A stretch of 64,000 nt of DNA from Xanthomonas sontii (GTDB lineage Bacteria; Pseudomonadota; Gammaproteobacteria; Xanthomonadales; Xanthomonadaceae). A program made the position numbers and the translations under genes. Position 1 is the stretch's first letter, and every line of letters begins with the position of its first letter. Below, in pieces: positions 38,519 to 48,343 of the stretch. The stretch is taken from positions 2,540,001 to 2,604,000 of the forward strand of contig NZ_CP132342.1 of the NCBI RefSeq assembly GCF_040529055.1. The letters run 5' to 3'. The notes below the pieces were generated by a model. The model saw only the letters and a list, made by a program, of their open reading frames with translations. It ran no database searches and was not told the origin of the DNA.

Positions 38519-39146
38519 ACAACGCGCGCGCGTGGTCGCGCTGTGCGTGGACCTGTCGCGGCGCGGCTATCTGGCCGGGACCGGCGGCAACGTCGCCTTG
38601 CGCCTGGATGCCGAACGCTTCGCGGTGACGCCGTCGGCCATCGATTACCTGGCGATGCGCGCCGAGGACATCTGCGTGGTACGCCTGGCCGACCTGCGGC
38701 AACTGGACGGCGCCGCCACGCCGTCGGTGGAGACCGGCCTGCATGCGCAGGTGCTGCGCCGCCGCCCCGACGTGGCCTGCAGCATCCACACCCATCAGCC
38801 GGTGGCCAGCGCCTGCGCGCTGCTGGGTGCGGCGCTGCCGGTCGAGGATCCGGCGTTGCAGGCAACGATCGGTGCGCGTGTGCCGATGGTCGGCTACTTC
38901 CCGTCCGGCACCGGGCTGCTGGCCTGGTTGCTGGCGCGCCAGCTGCGGCCGTCGAGCAACGCCTACCTGATGCGCAACCACGGCGTGCTGTGCTGCGGCC
39001 GCAGCCTGGAACAGGCGGTGGCCGCGGTCGATGCGCTGGAGCGGGTGGCGCGCGATCACTTGGCGCGCCGCATCGAACGCCGCGCATTGCACGACGCCGG
39101 CCTGGCCGCGTCGTTGCGCGCCGTCCTCACCGCCCTGGAGGCCTGA
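38505..39146 (+). CDS. Class II aldolase/adducin family protein
   Basis: The 213-residue protein keeps the zinc and catalytic residues of L-fuculose-phosphate-aldolase-like enzymes: GTGGNVALRL, the Glu in VETGLHAQV (about residue 73), the HTH pair in CSIHTHQPV and the third His in MRNHGVLCCG. It would cleave a phosphorylated ketose to DHAP plus an aldehyde, or epimerise a pentulose phosphate. It follows the FGGY kinase with overlap, which suggests it acts on that kinase's product. Confidence 0.9.
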   Translation: MFAHEQRARVVALCVDLSRRGYLAGTGGNVALRLDAERFAVTPSAIDYLAMRAEDICVVRLADLRQLDGAATPSVETGLHAQVLRRRPDVACSIHTHQPVASACALLGAALPVEDPALQATIGARVPMVGYFPSGTGLLAWLLARQLRPSSNAYLMRNHGVLCCGRSLEQAVAAVDALERVARDHLARRIERRALHDAGLAASLRAVLTALEA

Positions 39147-39150
39147 CCCC

Positions 39151-40644
39151 ATGCACGCGCTTTCCGTTTCCGCTCCCCCGAACCCGGCACCGACCATGAG
39201 CCAGACCCCCGCCATTTCGCAATGGCCCGATGTGGACCAGTTGTACGCACGCTTCCATGCGCTGGTGAACCAGCCGATGCGGCCGATCGGCGCCGCCGGC
39301 ATGGCCAAGGTGATGCGCTATTTCGACGCGCGCTGCCAGGGCTCCAAGCGCCTGGGCGAGGCAGCCAAGCAGGTGATCCCCGGTGGCGTGCAGCACAACC
39401 TGGCGTTCAACCATCCGTTCCCGCTGGCCATGCACAGCGCCGAGGGCGCGTACCTGACCGACGTGGACGGCAACCGCTACATCGACTTCCTGCAGGCCGG
39501 CGGCCCGACCTTGCTCGGGTCCAATCCGCCGGAGCTGCGCGAACACGTGCAGGCGGTGCTGGACCAGTGCGGCCCGGTGACTGGCCTGCTGCACGCGTAC
39601 GAGGTCAAGCTGGCCGAACTGGTCTGCGCCAGCATGCCGGCGGTGGAGATGCTGCGCCTGCTCGGCTCCGGCACCGAGGCGGTGATGGGCGCGGTGCGCC
39701 TGGCCCGCACCCACACCCGCAAGAAATGGATCATCAAGATCGGCGGCGCCTACCACGGCTGGAGCGACCAGCTGGTGTACGGCATGCGCCTGCCGGGCAC
39801 CGGGCGCATGGAGGCGATCGGCATCCCGCGCGGCGCCACCGCCTACACCCAGGAATGCCATCCCAACGATCTGGAGGCATTGCGGCGCAAGCTGCAGTTC
39901 AATCGCCTGCGTGGCGGCACCGCGGCGGTGCTGCTGGAACCGCTGGGGCCGGAGAGCGGCACGCGGCCGGTGCATCACGACTACAACCGGCAGGTGCGCA
40001 AGTTGTGCGACGAGTTCGGCGCGCTGCTGATCTTCGACGAAGTGGTCACCGGCTTCCGGCTCGGGCCGGGTGGTGCGCAAGGCTACTTCGGGGTCCTGCC
40101 GGACATCACCGTGCTCGGCAAGTGCCTGGCCGGCGGCTATCCGATGGCCGGCGCGATCGGCGGCCGCCGCGAGGTGATGATGAGCCTGGTCGGCGGCATC
40201 GGCACCACGGCGCGGCGCGCCTTCGTCGGCGGCACGCTGTCGGCCAATCCGCTGTCCTGCGTGGCCGGTTACCACGCCTTGCTGGAAGCGCAACGCAGCG
40301 ACGCCGCCGGCCAGGCCGGCCGCGCCGGCGATCGCCTGCGGCAGGGCCTGGAGGCGATCATCCGCCGTCTCGGCCTGCCGTACGTGGTCTACAACATGGG
40401 CTCGATCGTGCACCTGCAGACCTCCGGCGTGCTGCTGCTGGATACCGGCAACCTGTACAAGCTGTGGCGCGTGCGCAACGAAGCCAAGGAGCGCAAGCAC
40501 ATGATGGAAGAGATGGGCGCGGCGTATTCGGCGCACGGGCTGATCACCCTGGCCGGCAGCCGCATCTACACCAGCCGCGCCGATACCGATGCGGTGGTCG
40601 ACGAGGCGCTGAACCGCTTCGACGACGTGTTCAAGCTGGTGTAG
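39151..40644 (+). CDS. Class III aminotransferase (HemL-like fold)
   Basis: The 497-residue PLP enzyme has RYIDFLQAGGPTLLGSNPPE, GSGTEAVMGAVRLART, the Asp contact IFDEVVTGFR and the PLP lysine in TVLGKCLAGGYPMAGAIGG (Lys about 323). Similar to glutamate-1-semialdehyde aminomutase, but it lacks haem-pathway context. The chosen ATG (39151) is 4 nt after the aldolase stop; an ATG at 39196 is possible. In this cluster it may aminate or deaminate a pathway aldehyde or ketone. Confidence 0.88.
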   Translation: MHALSVSAPPNPAPTMSQTPAISQWPDVDQLYARFHALVNQPMRPIGAAGMAKVMRYFDARCQGSKRLGEAAKQVIPGGVQHNLAFNHPFPLAMHSAEGAYLTDVDGNRYIDFLQAGGPTLLGSNPPELREHVQAVLDQCGPVTGLLHAYEVKLAELVCASMPAVEMLRLLGSGTEAVMGAVRLARTHTRKKWIIKIGGAYHGWSDQLVYGMRLPGTGRMEAIGIPRGATAYTQECHPNDLEALRRKLQFNRLRGGTAAVLLEPLGPESGTRPVHHDYNRQVRKLCDEFGALLIFDEVVTGFRLGPGGAQGYFGVLPDITVLGKCLAGGYPMAGAIGGRREVMMSLVGGIGTTARRAFVGGTLSANPLSCVAGYHALLEAQRSDAAGQAGRAGDRLRQGLEAIIRRLGLPYVVYNMGSIVHLQTSGVLLLDTGNLYKLWRVRNEAKERKHMMEEMGAAYSAHGLITLAGSRIYTSRADTDAVVDEALNRFDDVFKLV

Positions 40645-40647
40645 CGC

Positions 40648-41286
40648 ATGCCCACCGTCCCGCAGATCGAAGCACTCTGGCTGCACACCCGCGCGCGGCT
40701 CGTGGCCAAGCGCCTGCTCGGCGACGACACGGCAGCCCTGGCGCTGCGCTGTCCGGGCAGCACGGCGATGTGCTGTGGCGCGCTCGAGGCGGAGCGGCCG
40801 CAGTGGCTGGACTGGCGCGACCCGGCGCTGCCGCCCGCGGCGCAGGTGCACGCGCAGGTGTACGCGCGGCGTCCGGATGTCGGCGCCAGCGCCTGGTCGG
40901 CCGGTGTGTTCGGCCACCTTCTGGCCAATGTCGGCGGCGTGCTGCCGCAGGTGTTCGACGAACAGGCGCGGCACATCGGGCCGATGCCGGCGCCGTCTCC
41001 TGCGCTCGACGCGTTGGCGACGGCCGCGCCGGGCAGCGGCAGCGTCCTGCTGTTCGGCGGACGCCCGCTGTGTCTTGGCATCACCGCGCAGCGGCTGGCG
41101 TTGAACGTGGAGTTGTTCGAGAAATGCGCCAAGGCCTATGTGCTTGCCGCGGCCACCGGCGGGCAGGTGCGGGCGCTGCCCTGGTGGGTGCGGCGCATCG
41201 CCAACGCGCGGCTGCGCAAGGACCAGATGCGGGCTGCCGCGGCCTTCGCTGCGGGCGAACTGCCGGCCGAGAGCAAAGGCTACTGA
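40648..41286 (+). CDS. Degenerate class II aldolase-like protein without metal histidines
   Basis: The 212-residue protein aligns along its length with the aldolase at 38505-39146: HAQVYARRPDVGASAWSAGV corresponds to its HAQVLRRRPDVACSIHTHQP. LLFGGRPLCLG matches the NHGVLCCG segment, and the end NVELFEKCAKAYVLAAATGG is typical of the fold. None of the three zinc histidines is kept, so it cannot be a standard metal aldolase. It may be a regulatory or structural partner, or have a new metal-free activity. It lies 3 nt after the aminotransferase. Confidence 0.75.
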   Translation: MPTVPQIEALWLHTRARLVAKRLLGDDTAALALRCPGSTAMCCGALEAERPQWLDWRDPALPPAAQVHAQVYARRPDVGASAWSAGVFGHLLANVGGVLPQVFDEQARHIGPMPAPSPALDALATAAPGSGSVLLFGGRPLCLGITAQRLALNVELFEKCAKAYVLAAATGGQVRALPWWVRRIANARLRKDQMRAAAAFAAGELPAESKGY

Positions 41287-41298
41287 GGGTCCATCGCG

Positions 41299-42522
41299 AT
41301 GACCGCCACGCCATCCCCGTCTTCCGTCGCATCAACCGCCGTCCACGCGACACGTCCGCTCGCCGCGGCCTTGTCGATCGGCGCCATCGCGCTGCTGATC
41401 CTCGGCGTGCAGCCGATCGTGCTCGGCGCACTGGTCGAGCAGCACCTGATCACGCTGCCCGGCGTGGGCGTGGTGGCGATGGGCGAGATCATCGCCCTGG
41501 GCATCGGCGTGGCGCTGGGCGATGCGCTGCTGCCGGTGTCCTGGCAGCGTGCCACGGCGGTCGTGGCGGCGTTGCTGGCCGCGGCGCTGAACCTGGCCAC
41601 GGTGCAGGCGCAGGGCGATGCGGCGTTCGTCGCGCTGCGTGCGGCCGCCGGCCTGGCCGAGGGCCTATTGGTCTGGGTGGCAACGGTCAGCATCGTGCGC
41701 GCCGCCACCCCGGACCGGGTCACCGCGGTGTTCATGGTGCTGCAGGCGCTGGCGCAGATCGCGCTGGCGGCGGCGCTGGCGCTGTGGGTGTTGCCGGCGG
41801 CCGGCTGGCAGGGCGGTTTCGTCGCCATGGCCGCGACCTGCCTGCTGGTGCTGCCGCTGGCGGCGGCACTGTCGGTGCCGGCAAGCCTGGCTCCCGCCGC
41901 CGATGCACAGTGCGCGGCGACCGCCACCGCCAGGCTGCGCTGGTCGCCGGCGACGCTGGCGCCATTGCTGGTGGCGTTCCTGCAGATGTCGGCGATCGGC
42001 GCGCTGTGGGCCTATCTGGAGCCGCTGGCGTTGCGCGCGGGGCTGGACGCGCATGCGGCGCAACTGCAGACCTCGTGGGTGCTGGGCATGCAGATCGTCG
42101 GTGGCCTGGCGGCGATCTACTGGGTGCGCCGGCTCTCGGTGACGGCGACCCTGACCCTGGGCAGCGTGGCGCTGTGCCTGGTGGCCGCGGCGATGTACCG
42201 GGTTCCGGGCAATGCGACGCTGGGCTTCGCCGCGGTGTGCGTGGCGTTCGGCTTCGCCTGGATGTTCCTGATGCCGTTCCATGTCGGCCTGGCGCTGCGC
42301 GCCGATGCGCAGGGGCGGGTGGCGGTGCTGGTGCCGGCCGCGCAGTTGATCGGGTCGGCCTGCGGGCCGTTGCTGGCGTCGCTGCTGCTGCATGCCGACG
42401 ATCCGGCGCCGGTGCCGCTGGTCGGTCTGGGCTTTGCGCTGACCGCGGCGCTGCTGGCGCTGTGGATCGGCCGGCGGCAGCGCCGTCCGGCCGTCGTGGA
42501 GGCGGGCTCGCATGCGGGCTGA
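41299..42522 (+). CDS. MFS transporter
   Basis: The 407-residue protein has about twelve membrane helices with a hydrophilic mid-loop near residue 200 and a charged C-terminal tail; no cleavable signal. The fold is that of major facilitator sugar or drug transporters; specificity cannot be derived. It lies 12 nt downstream of the degenerate aldolase and likely moves the pathway's substrate across the inner membrane. Confidence 0.85.
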   Translation: MTATPSPSSVASTAVHATRPLAAALSIGAIALLILGVQPIVLGALVEQHLITLPGVGVVAMGEIIALGIGVALGDALLPVSWQRATAVVAALLAAALNLATVQAQGDAAFVALRAAAGLAEGLLVWVATVSIVRAATPDRVTAVFMVLQALAQIALAAALALWVLPAAGWQGGFVAMAATCLLVLPLAAALSVPASLAPAADAQCAATATARLRWSPATLAPLLVAFLQMSAIGALWAYLEPLALRAGLDAHAAQLQTSWVLGMQIVGGLAAIYWVRRLSVTATLTLGSVALCLVAAAMYRVPGNATLGFAAVCVAFGFAWMFLMPFHVGLALRADAQGRVAVLVPAAQLIGSACGPLLASLLLHADDPAPVPLVGLGFALTAALLALWIGRRQRRPAVVEAGSHAG

Positions 42523-42647
42523 TGGGGGTGGCCGTGCGAGCGTGCTGGCCGCTGCGATGACGCGCTTAGGTCGGCCGCGCATGGTGCAGGGCAGGGGACT
42601 GCCAGGCACCGGGCATCGGCCGATGTCCGCCAAGCAGGAGCGCGGCG

Positions 42648-44090
42648 ATGGCGCCTGAGCCCGTGCTGGACACCCCACCGGAGACGGTCGCGGCGCTGTT
42701 CGCCGCGCAGCAGGCCACCGCGCTGGCCTGGCGCGGCTCCTCGGCGAACACGCGGCGCGCGCATCTGCGTGCGCTGCGCGATGCCTTGCTGGCGCGACGG
42801 CAGGCGCTGATCGCCGCCTTCGCCGCCGATTTCGCCAAGCCCGCACTGGAAGTGGAATTGACCGAGCTGCTGCCGGTGGTCGACGAGATCGCCACCGCGA
42901 TCGCGCAGTTGCCGCGCTGGATGCGTCCGCGCAAGGTCGCCCCGACCCTGCTGGCCCTGGGCACGCGCGCGCGCATCGCGTTCCAGCCCAAGGGCCGCTG
43001 CCTGATCATCGGGCCCTGGAACTACCCGGTGGCCACCGTGCTGGGGCCGTTGGTGTCGGCACTGGCCGCCGGCAACACGGCGCTGATCAAGCCCTCCGAA
43101 TTCACCCCGCAGGTCAACGCGGTGCTGCAGGCGGTGCTGGACGAGGCATTCGCACCGGAAGAAGTGGCCCTGGTGCAGGGCGGCGCGGCCACTGCGCAGG
43201 CCTTGCTGGCCTGTCCGTTCGACCATGTGTTCTTCACCGGTTCGGCGTCGGTCGGCCGGGAGGTAATGGCCGCGGCGGCGCGGCAGCTGACGCCGGTGAC
43301 GCTGGAGCTGGGCGGCAAGTCGCCGGTGATCGTCGACCGCAGCGCCGACCTGCGTCTTGCCGCCGAGGTGATCGTCTGGGCCAAGCTGGTCAATGCCGGA
43401 CAGACCTGCATCGCCCCGGATACCTTGTTCGTGCATCGCGACGTCAGCGCGCGCCTGCTCGCACACTGCCGCGCCCTGCTGGCGCAGCGCTACGGTGCCG
43501 GCGCGCAGGCGGTCGCCGCCAGCCCGCACCTGGCGCGCATGATCCACCCGGCCCATGCCGCGCGGGTGGCCGCGCTGATCGACGAAGCGCGCGCCGGCGG
43601 CGCGCAGTTGCTGGCCGGTGGCGAGCACGACGCGGAGCGCTGCTACGTGGCGCCGACGCTGCTGGCGCAGGTGCCGCCGCAGGCGCGGATCGCGCGGGAG
43701 GAGATCTTCGGTCCGGTACTGCCGGTGGTCGAGTTCGCGCGCCTCGACGAGGTGCTCGATCGGCTCGACGTCGCGCCCAAGCCGTTGGCGCTGTACCTGT
43801 GGAGCCAAGACCGTGCCGGCATCGCCCAGGTGCTGGCGCGCACCAGTTCCGGCAGTGCGGTGGTCAACCACTGCCTGCAGCAGTTCGTGCACAGCGGTTT
43901 GCCGTTCGGCGGGGTGGGGGCCTCGGGATTCGGCAGCGCGCACGGCGTGCACGGCTTCCGCACCTTCTCGCACGAACGCGCGCTGCTGCGCGGCGGCCGA
44001 CTGCCGATCGTCAAGGCGTTCTTTCCTCCGTATACCACGTTGCAGCGGCGCTTGGCGGCCGGCCTCAGCGGTTGGCTGGCGCGGCGCTGA
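42648..44090 (+). CDS. Aldehyde dehydrogenase
   Basis: The 480-residue enzyme has the NAD(P) segment IIGPWNYPVATVLGPLVSAL, the glycine motif FTGSASVGRE, the general base Glu in LELGGKSPVIV (about 220) and the catalytic Cys in NAGQTCIAPD (about 253). It belongs to the fatty/aromatic-type ALDH group (ALDH3-like, by its length and NYPV motif). It would oxidise an aldehyde, possibly one released by the aldolase or aminotransferase. A 125-nt gap separates it from the MFS gene, so it may have its own promoter. Confidence 0.93.
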   Translation: MAPEPVLDTPPETVAALFAAQQATALAWRGSSANTRRAHLRALRDALLARRQALIAAFAADFAKPALEVELTELLPVVDEIATAIAQLPRWMRPRKVAPTLLALGTRARIAFQPKGRCLIIGPWNYPVATVLGPLVSALAAGNTALIKPSEFTPQVNAVLQAVLDEAFAPEEVALVQGGAATAQALLACPFDHVFFTGSASVGREVMAAAARQLTPVTLELGGKSPVIVDRSADLRLAAEVIVWAKLVNAGQTCIAPDTLFVHRDVSARLLAHCRALLAQRYGAGAQAVAASPHLARMIHPAHAARVAALIDEARAGGAQLLAGGEHDAERCYVAPTLLAQVPPQARIAREEIFGPVLPVVEFARLDEVLDRLDVAPKPLALYLWSQDRAGIAQVLARTSSGSAVVNHCLQQFVHSGLPFGGVGASGFGSAHGVHGFRTFSHERALLRGGRLPIVKAFFPPYTTLQRRLAAGLSGWLARR

Positions 44091-44255
44091 GCGACGTTGT
44101 CGGTGTGCCAGCGGCGGGCGCGGTAAGATGCGATGTCGGCGCGTGCCGCGACGTCGCGGCGCAGCCCGCGCACCCATTGCCGCGGCGATGCGTGCCGTCA
44201 GGCTGGCGACGTGCCGCCACCGCGGCGCCTGCTGCTTCACCACCATCGAGATCCC

Positions 44256-44918
44256 ATGCCCGCCGACACGCCGCGTCCCTCCGCCCCGCACCGCCCGCGC
44301 CTGACCGGGAACAAGGTGCCGGCCCAGCATCGCGCCACCGAGACCTACGAACAGATCCTCTCGGTCACCGCGCAACTGCTCGGCGACGTCGGCGTGGAGC
44401 GGCTGTCCACCAACCTGGTGTGCGCGCGTGCCGGGCTGACGCCGCCGGCGCTGTACCGCTATTTCCCCAACAAGTACGCGCTGCTGTCGGAACTGGGCCG
44501 GCGGCTGATGGAGCGGCAGAACCAGCTCATCCCCAAGTGGATCACCCAGCAGGCGATGAGCGGCACGCGCGAGGACCTGCAGCGCGCGCTGTCCGGGCTG
44601 GTGCTGGATACCTACCGCGTCACCAAGGCGACCGAGGGCGGCGTGTGGGTGCTGCGTGCGTTGCGCGCGGTGCCGGCGCTGCAGCAGGTGCGCCTGGAGT
44701 CGCATGCGCAGGTGACCAAGGGCCAGGTGCGCTTCCTCAGCGAGGCCTTCCCCGACGCCGACCCGCGCCAGTTGCGCCTGGTCAGCCGCATCGTGGTCGA
44801 CCTGATCTATGCCACGGTGGAACTGTTGTTCGATACCCGCCTGAGCGCGCGCGCGGTGGCCGATACGGTGGCGGCGATGATCGCCAGCCATATCGAGCAG
44901 TTGCGCGATGCGGCCTAG
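44256..44918 (+). CDS. TetR family transcriptional regulator
   Basis: The 220-residue protein has an N-terminal helix-turn-helix (TYEQILSVTAQLLGDVGVER, then LVCARAGLTPPALYRYFPNK) and a divergent ligand domain. The start at 44256 was chosen; the frame is open 120 nt upstream without homology. It follows the aldehyde dehydrogenase by 165 nt and probably represses the cluster; candidate operators are not identified. Confidence 0.9.
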   Translation: MPADTPRPSAPHRPRLTGNKVPAQHRATETYEQILSVTAQLLGDVGVERLSTNLVCARAGLTPPALYRYFPNKYALLSELGRRLMERQNQLIPKWITQQAMSGTREDLQRALSGLVLDTYRVTKATEGGVWVLRALRAVPALQQVRLESHAQVTKGQVRFLSEAFPDADPRQLRLVSRIVVDLIYATVELLFDTRLSARAVADTVAAMIASHIEQLRDAA

Positions 44919-44993
44919 CGAGAATATCCCCGCACTTGGGAACGGGCGCGCAGACCATTGTGCTTCTTATCGCCGGAGCGGCCGGCGCTAGCA

Positions 44994-45031
44994 GCGACAC
45001 GCTGAGGTGTCGCGGCTGAAGGCGCTCCTAC
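44994..45031. repeat. TCGCGGCTGAAG-type repeat with adjacent hairpin
   Basis: A perfect 7-bp hairpin GCGACAC/GTGTCGC (44994-45000, 45007-45013) runs into TCGCGGCTGAAGGCGCTCCT (from 45010). The same core occurs in the pair at 55931-55986. It lies after the TetR gene, before the fibre-like gene. Confidence 0.7.
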
Positions 45032-45084
45032 GATAGGAGTGGATCCACTTCGGTATCCCCGTAAGTTCCGATCCCGCGGATGTC

Positions 45085-45978
45085 TCACCAGGAAGCGACG
45101 ACGCTGCCCTTCTTGACCACTTCCACCTTGTCGCTCGTACTGTTGTAGCGCAGATACACGCTGCCGTACTTCTCGAGGATGATGCGCTGATTGGCATTCA
45201 TTCTCAGGCTGTTGTCACCAAGGTCGATGCCCATGTTGTAGTTGGACTGGTCGAAGTTGATGCCGATGTTGCCGAGCGCGCCGCTGTCGAAGTGGATGCC
45301 GTTCTGCCAGCCACGCGTGCCCGGCTGGATCTGGATGGCATGCGTGCCGGCGGTGCTGGAACCCGGGGTGTTGAGCAGATTGAGGCCGATCGTCGACCCG
45401 CCGTTGGTGTAGGAGGTCAATTCGCCGTTGAACAGGATGCTGGTGCCGTGCGTTGCGACGTTTTGCCCCGCGATACCGTCGTAGCCGTGGAACAGTTCGC
45501 TGTGGAAACCCGCCAGCCACGGCGAACCGGTGCTGCGCTGGAACGCCCGGACGGTGGCGCCCACGCTCTGCGAACTGTCCTGGGTCGCGTTGGGATGTTT
45601 GGTCGCATTGAGCTGGATGTACAGCGGCCAACTGAAGGAGTTCTGCTGGTCGGACTCGGAGATCAGCGACAGGATCTCGTTGGTGTAGCCGGGGCCGACA
45701 TTGGACGCATCGCGCCGGCCCCAGCGCACGGAGGTGTCCAGCGCCGGCGCGGACACCGGCGTGCTGGAGAACTCCATGAACTGGCTCAGTTGTTCGTCAA
45801 CGCTGGTGATGGCGCCGGCGCTGGCGATCACCAGGGCGGCGACGCCGAACAGCAGCACCCGGTTGACCGTCACGGCACGGCGCAGGCGTTGGTCCTTGGC
45901 CTGGAGTTGTTGCTCCAGCCGCTCCACCCTGGCAATCAAGGAAGCGTCATTGCCGGCATTGCTCACGTTCTCGTTCAT
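45085..45978 (-). CDS. Membrane-anchored protein with phage-fibre-like beta domain
   Basis: The 297-residue protein has an N-terminal coiled coil (ARVERLEQQLQAKDQRLRRA, about 16-35) and one membrane helix (VNRVLLFGVAALVIASAGAI, about 38-58). A long exported beta-rich region follows, with repeated short Gly/Asn strands such as NIGINFDQSNYNMGIDLGDN and a tail ILEKYGSVYLRYNSTSDKVE resembling tail-fibre or hyaluronate-lyase beta-helices of phages. No enzyme motif is seen. Codon use is richer in AT and Asn than neighbours, so acquisition by transfer is possible. Not recognised by family. Confidence 0.72.
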   Translation of the reverse strand: MNENVSNAGNDASLIARVERLEQQLQAKDQRLRRAVTVNRVLLFGVAALVIASAGAITSVDEQLSQFMEFSSTPVSAPALDTSVRWGRRDASNVGPGYTNEILSLISESDQQNSFSWPLYIQLNATKHPNATQDSSQSVGATVRAFQRSTGSPWLAGFHSELFHGYDGIAGQNVATHGTSILFNGELTSYTNGGSTIGLNLLNTPGSSTAGTHAIQIQPGTRGWQNGIHFDSGALGNIGINFDQSNYNMGIDLGDNSLRMNANQRIILEKYGSVYLRYNSTSDKVEVVKKGSVVASW

Positions 45979-46042
45979 CGTTGCGTTCCTTCGTTGAGAT
46001 GACTGACAAGCCGGGGCTGGATGGATGTCCAGCGAGGCGCGC

Positions 46043-48286
46043 TTACTCCACCGCCAGATCGTCGACCTTCTGCCACCCGCGCGGCAGCAATCCGCCGCGG
46101 CTGGCGCGGGCGCCGAGGTAGGCGTCCAGGTCCTTGAACGACAGCGACATGGTGCGTTGGCCGCTCTTGACCAGCAGCGTGTTGCCCGGCGCCACCGCGG
46201 CGATCGCCACCACCCGCTCGGTGCTGAGCTTGGCCTTGGGGATGTCGATGATCTTGTTGCCCTTGCCCTTGTCCAGCTCGGGCAGGTCGGCGACCGGGAA
46301 CGCCAGCAGGTGGCCGGCGCTGGTGACCGCGACGATGCGGTCGCTGCCGGCGCCGCTCACCGGCGCGGGCGGCAGCACCTTGGCGTTCGGGGTCAGGTTG
46401 AGCATGGCCTTGCCGGCCTTGTTGCGGCTGGTCAGGTTCTCGAAGCGGGTGACGAAGCCGTAGCCGTGCGAGGACGCCAGCACCAGGCGGCTGTCGTTCT
46501 CGCCGCTGGCGATGGCCTGGAACGAGGCACCGGCCGCGGGCGAGAAGCGTCCGGTCAGCGGCTCGCCGTTGCCGCGCGCCGAGGGCAGGGTATGCACCAG
46601 GGTCGAATAGGCACGGCCTTCCGAATCCAGGAACGCCACCTGCTGCGTGCTGCGTGCGCGCACCGCCGCCAGCAGGCCGTCGCCGTCGCGGTAGGACAGT
46701 GCCGCCGGGTCCACGTCGTGGCCCTTGGCCGCACGGATCCAGCCCTTCTCCGACATCACCACGGTCATCGGCTCGCTCGGCACCAGCTCGGTCTCGTCGA
46801 TGGCCTGGGCCGCACCACGCTGCACCAGCGGCGAGCGCCGCGCATCGCCGAACTTCTTGGCGTCGGCCATCAGCTCGTCCTTGATCAGCTTCTTCAGCTT
46901 GGTCTTGCTGGCCAGCAGCGCCTGCAGCTGCTCGCGTTCCTTGGCCAGCGCGTCCTGCTCGCCGCGGATCTTCATCTCTTCCAGCCGCGCCAGCTGGCGC
47001 AGGCGCGTCTCCAGGATGTAGTCGGCCTGTTCCTCGCTGAGCCCGAAGCGCGCGATCAGCGCCGGCTTCGGCTCGTCCTCGGTGCGGATGATGCGGATCA
47101 CCTCATCCAGGTTGAGGAACGCGGTCAGCAGGCCTTCCAACAGGTGCAGGCGGCGCTCGACCTTCTCCAACCGATGGTTGAGGCGGCGCACCACGGTGTC
47201 GCTGCGGAAGCGCAACCATTCCTCCAGCAGGGTCTTGAGGTTCTTGACCTGCGGGCGGCCGTCCAGGCCGATCACGTTGAGGTTGACCCGGTAGCTGCGC
47301 TCCAGGTCGGTGGTGGCGAACAGGTGGCCCATCAACTGCTCGGCGTCGACCCGGTTCGAGCGCGGCACCAGCACCACCCGCACCGGGTTGGCGTGGTCGG
47401 ACTCGTCGCGGATGTCTTCCAGCCAGGGCAGTTTCTTGGCGCGCATCTGCTGCGCGATCTGCTCGATCACCTTGGACGGCGACACCTGGTACGGCAGCGC
47501 CGTGACCACGATGTTGGCGTTTTCCTTCTGGTAGGTGGCGCGGGCGCGCACGCTGCCATGGCCGGTCTCGTAGATCGCGCGCAGGTCGGCGGCCGGGGTG
47601 ATGATCTCGGCGGTGGTCGGGTAGTCCGGGCCGCGCACGTGCTCGCACAGGTCGGCGACGCTCGCGTCGGGGTCGTCGAGCAGGCGGATCAGCGCGCTGA
47701 CGATCTCGTTGAGGTTGTGCGGCGGCACGTCGGTGGCCATGCCCACGGCGATGCCGGTGGTGCCGTTGAGCAGCAGGTGCGGCAGCCGCGCCGGCATCCA
47801 GGTCGGCTCGTCCAGGGTGCCGTCGAAGTTCGGCGACCAGTCCACCGTGCCCTGGCCCAGTTCGCCCAGCAGCACTTCGGCGATCGGGGTCAGCTTGGAC
47901 TCGGTGTAGCGCATCGCCGCGAACGACTTCGGGTCGTCGGTGGAGCCGAAGTTGCCCTGGCCTTCGATCAGCGGGTAGCGGTAGGAGAACGGCTGCGCCA
48001 TCAGCACCAGCGCTTCGTAGCAGGCGCTGTCGCCGTGCGGGTGGTATTTGCCGATCACGTCGCCGACGGTGCGCGCGGACTTCTTCGGCTTGGCCGTCGC
48101 GTTCAGGCCCAGCTCGCTCATCGCATAGATGATGCGCCGCTGCACCGGCTTGAGCCCGTCGCCGAGGAAGGGCAGGGCGCGGTCCAGCACCACGTACATG
48201 GAGTAGTCGAGGTAAGCGCGTTCGGCGTATTCGCGCAGCGGCAGCTGTTCGAAGCCATGGAAGGCGGGGCGGGCGAGATCGGTCAT
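46043..48286 (-). CDS. parC: DNA topoisomerase IV subunit A
   Basis: ParC is the DNA-cleaving subunit of topoisomerase IV, which decatenates daughter chromosomes. The 747-residue product has the quinolone region [16 protein letters not shown] with wild-type Ser87 and Glu91 (numbering here), the catalytic Tyr in [10 protein letters not shown] (about 127) and the [11 protein letters not shown] segment in the C-terminal domain. Length matches E. coli (752). parE is not in the window. Confidence 0.98.
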   Translation of the reverse strand: MTDLARPAFHGFEQLPLREYAERAYLDYSMYVVLDRALPFLGDGLKPVQRRIIYAMSELGLNATAKPKKSARTVGDVIGKYHPHGDSACYEALVLMAQPFSYRYPLIEGQGNFGSTDDPKSFAAMRYTESKLTPIAEVLLGELGQGTVDWSPNFDGTLDEPTWMPARLPHLLLNGTTGIAVGMATDVPPHNLNEIVSALIRLLDDPDASVADLCEHVRGPDYPTTAEIITPAADLRAIYETGHGSVRARATYQKENANIVVTALPYQVSPSKVIEQIAQQMRAKKLPWLEDIRDESDHANPVRVVLVPRSNRVDAEQLMGHLFATTDLERSYRVNLNVIGLDGRPQVKNLKTLLEEWLRFRSDTVVRRLNHRLEKVERRLHLLEGLLTAFLNLDEVIRIIRTEDEPKPALIARFGLSEEQADYILETRLRQLARLEEMKIRGEQDALAKEREQLQALLASKTKLKKLIKDELMADAKKFGDARRSPLVQRGAAQAIDETELVPSEPMTVVMSEKGWIRAAKGHDVDPAALSYRDGDGLLAAVRARSTQQVAFLDSEGRAYSTLVHTLPSARGNGEPLTGRFSPAAGASFQAIASGENDSRLVLASSHGYGFVTRFENLTSRNKAGKAMLNLTPNAKVLPPAPVSGAGSDRIVAVTSAGHLLAFPVADLPELDKGKGNKIIDIPKAKLSTERVVAIAAVAPGNTLLVKSGQRTMSLSFKDLDAYLGARASRGGLLPRGWQKVDDLAVE

Positions 48287-48343
48287 GCGCAGGAAATACC
48301 TATAGGGGAACGCGGCGCCAGGCGCCGCAGGTCAGCCGGTCGA

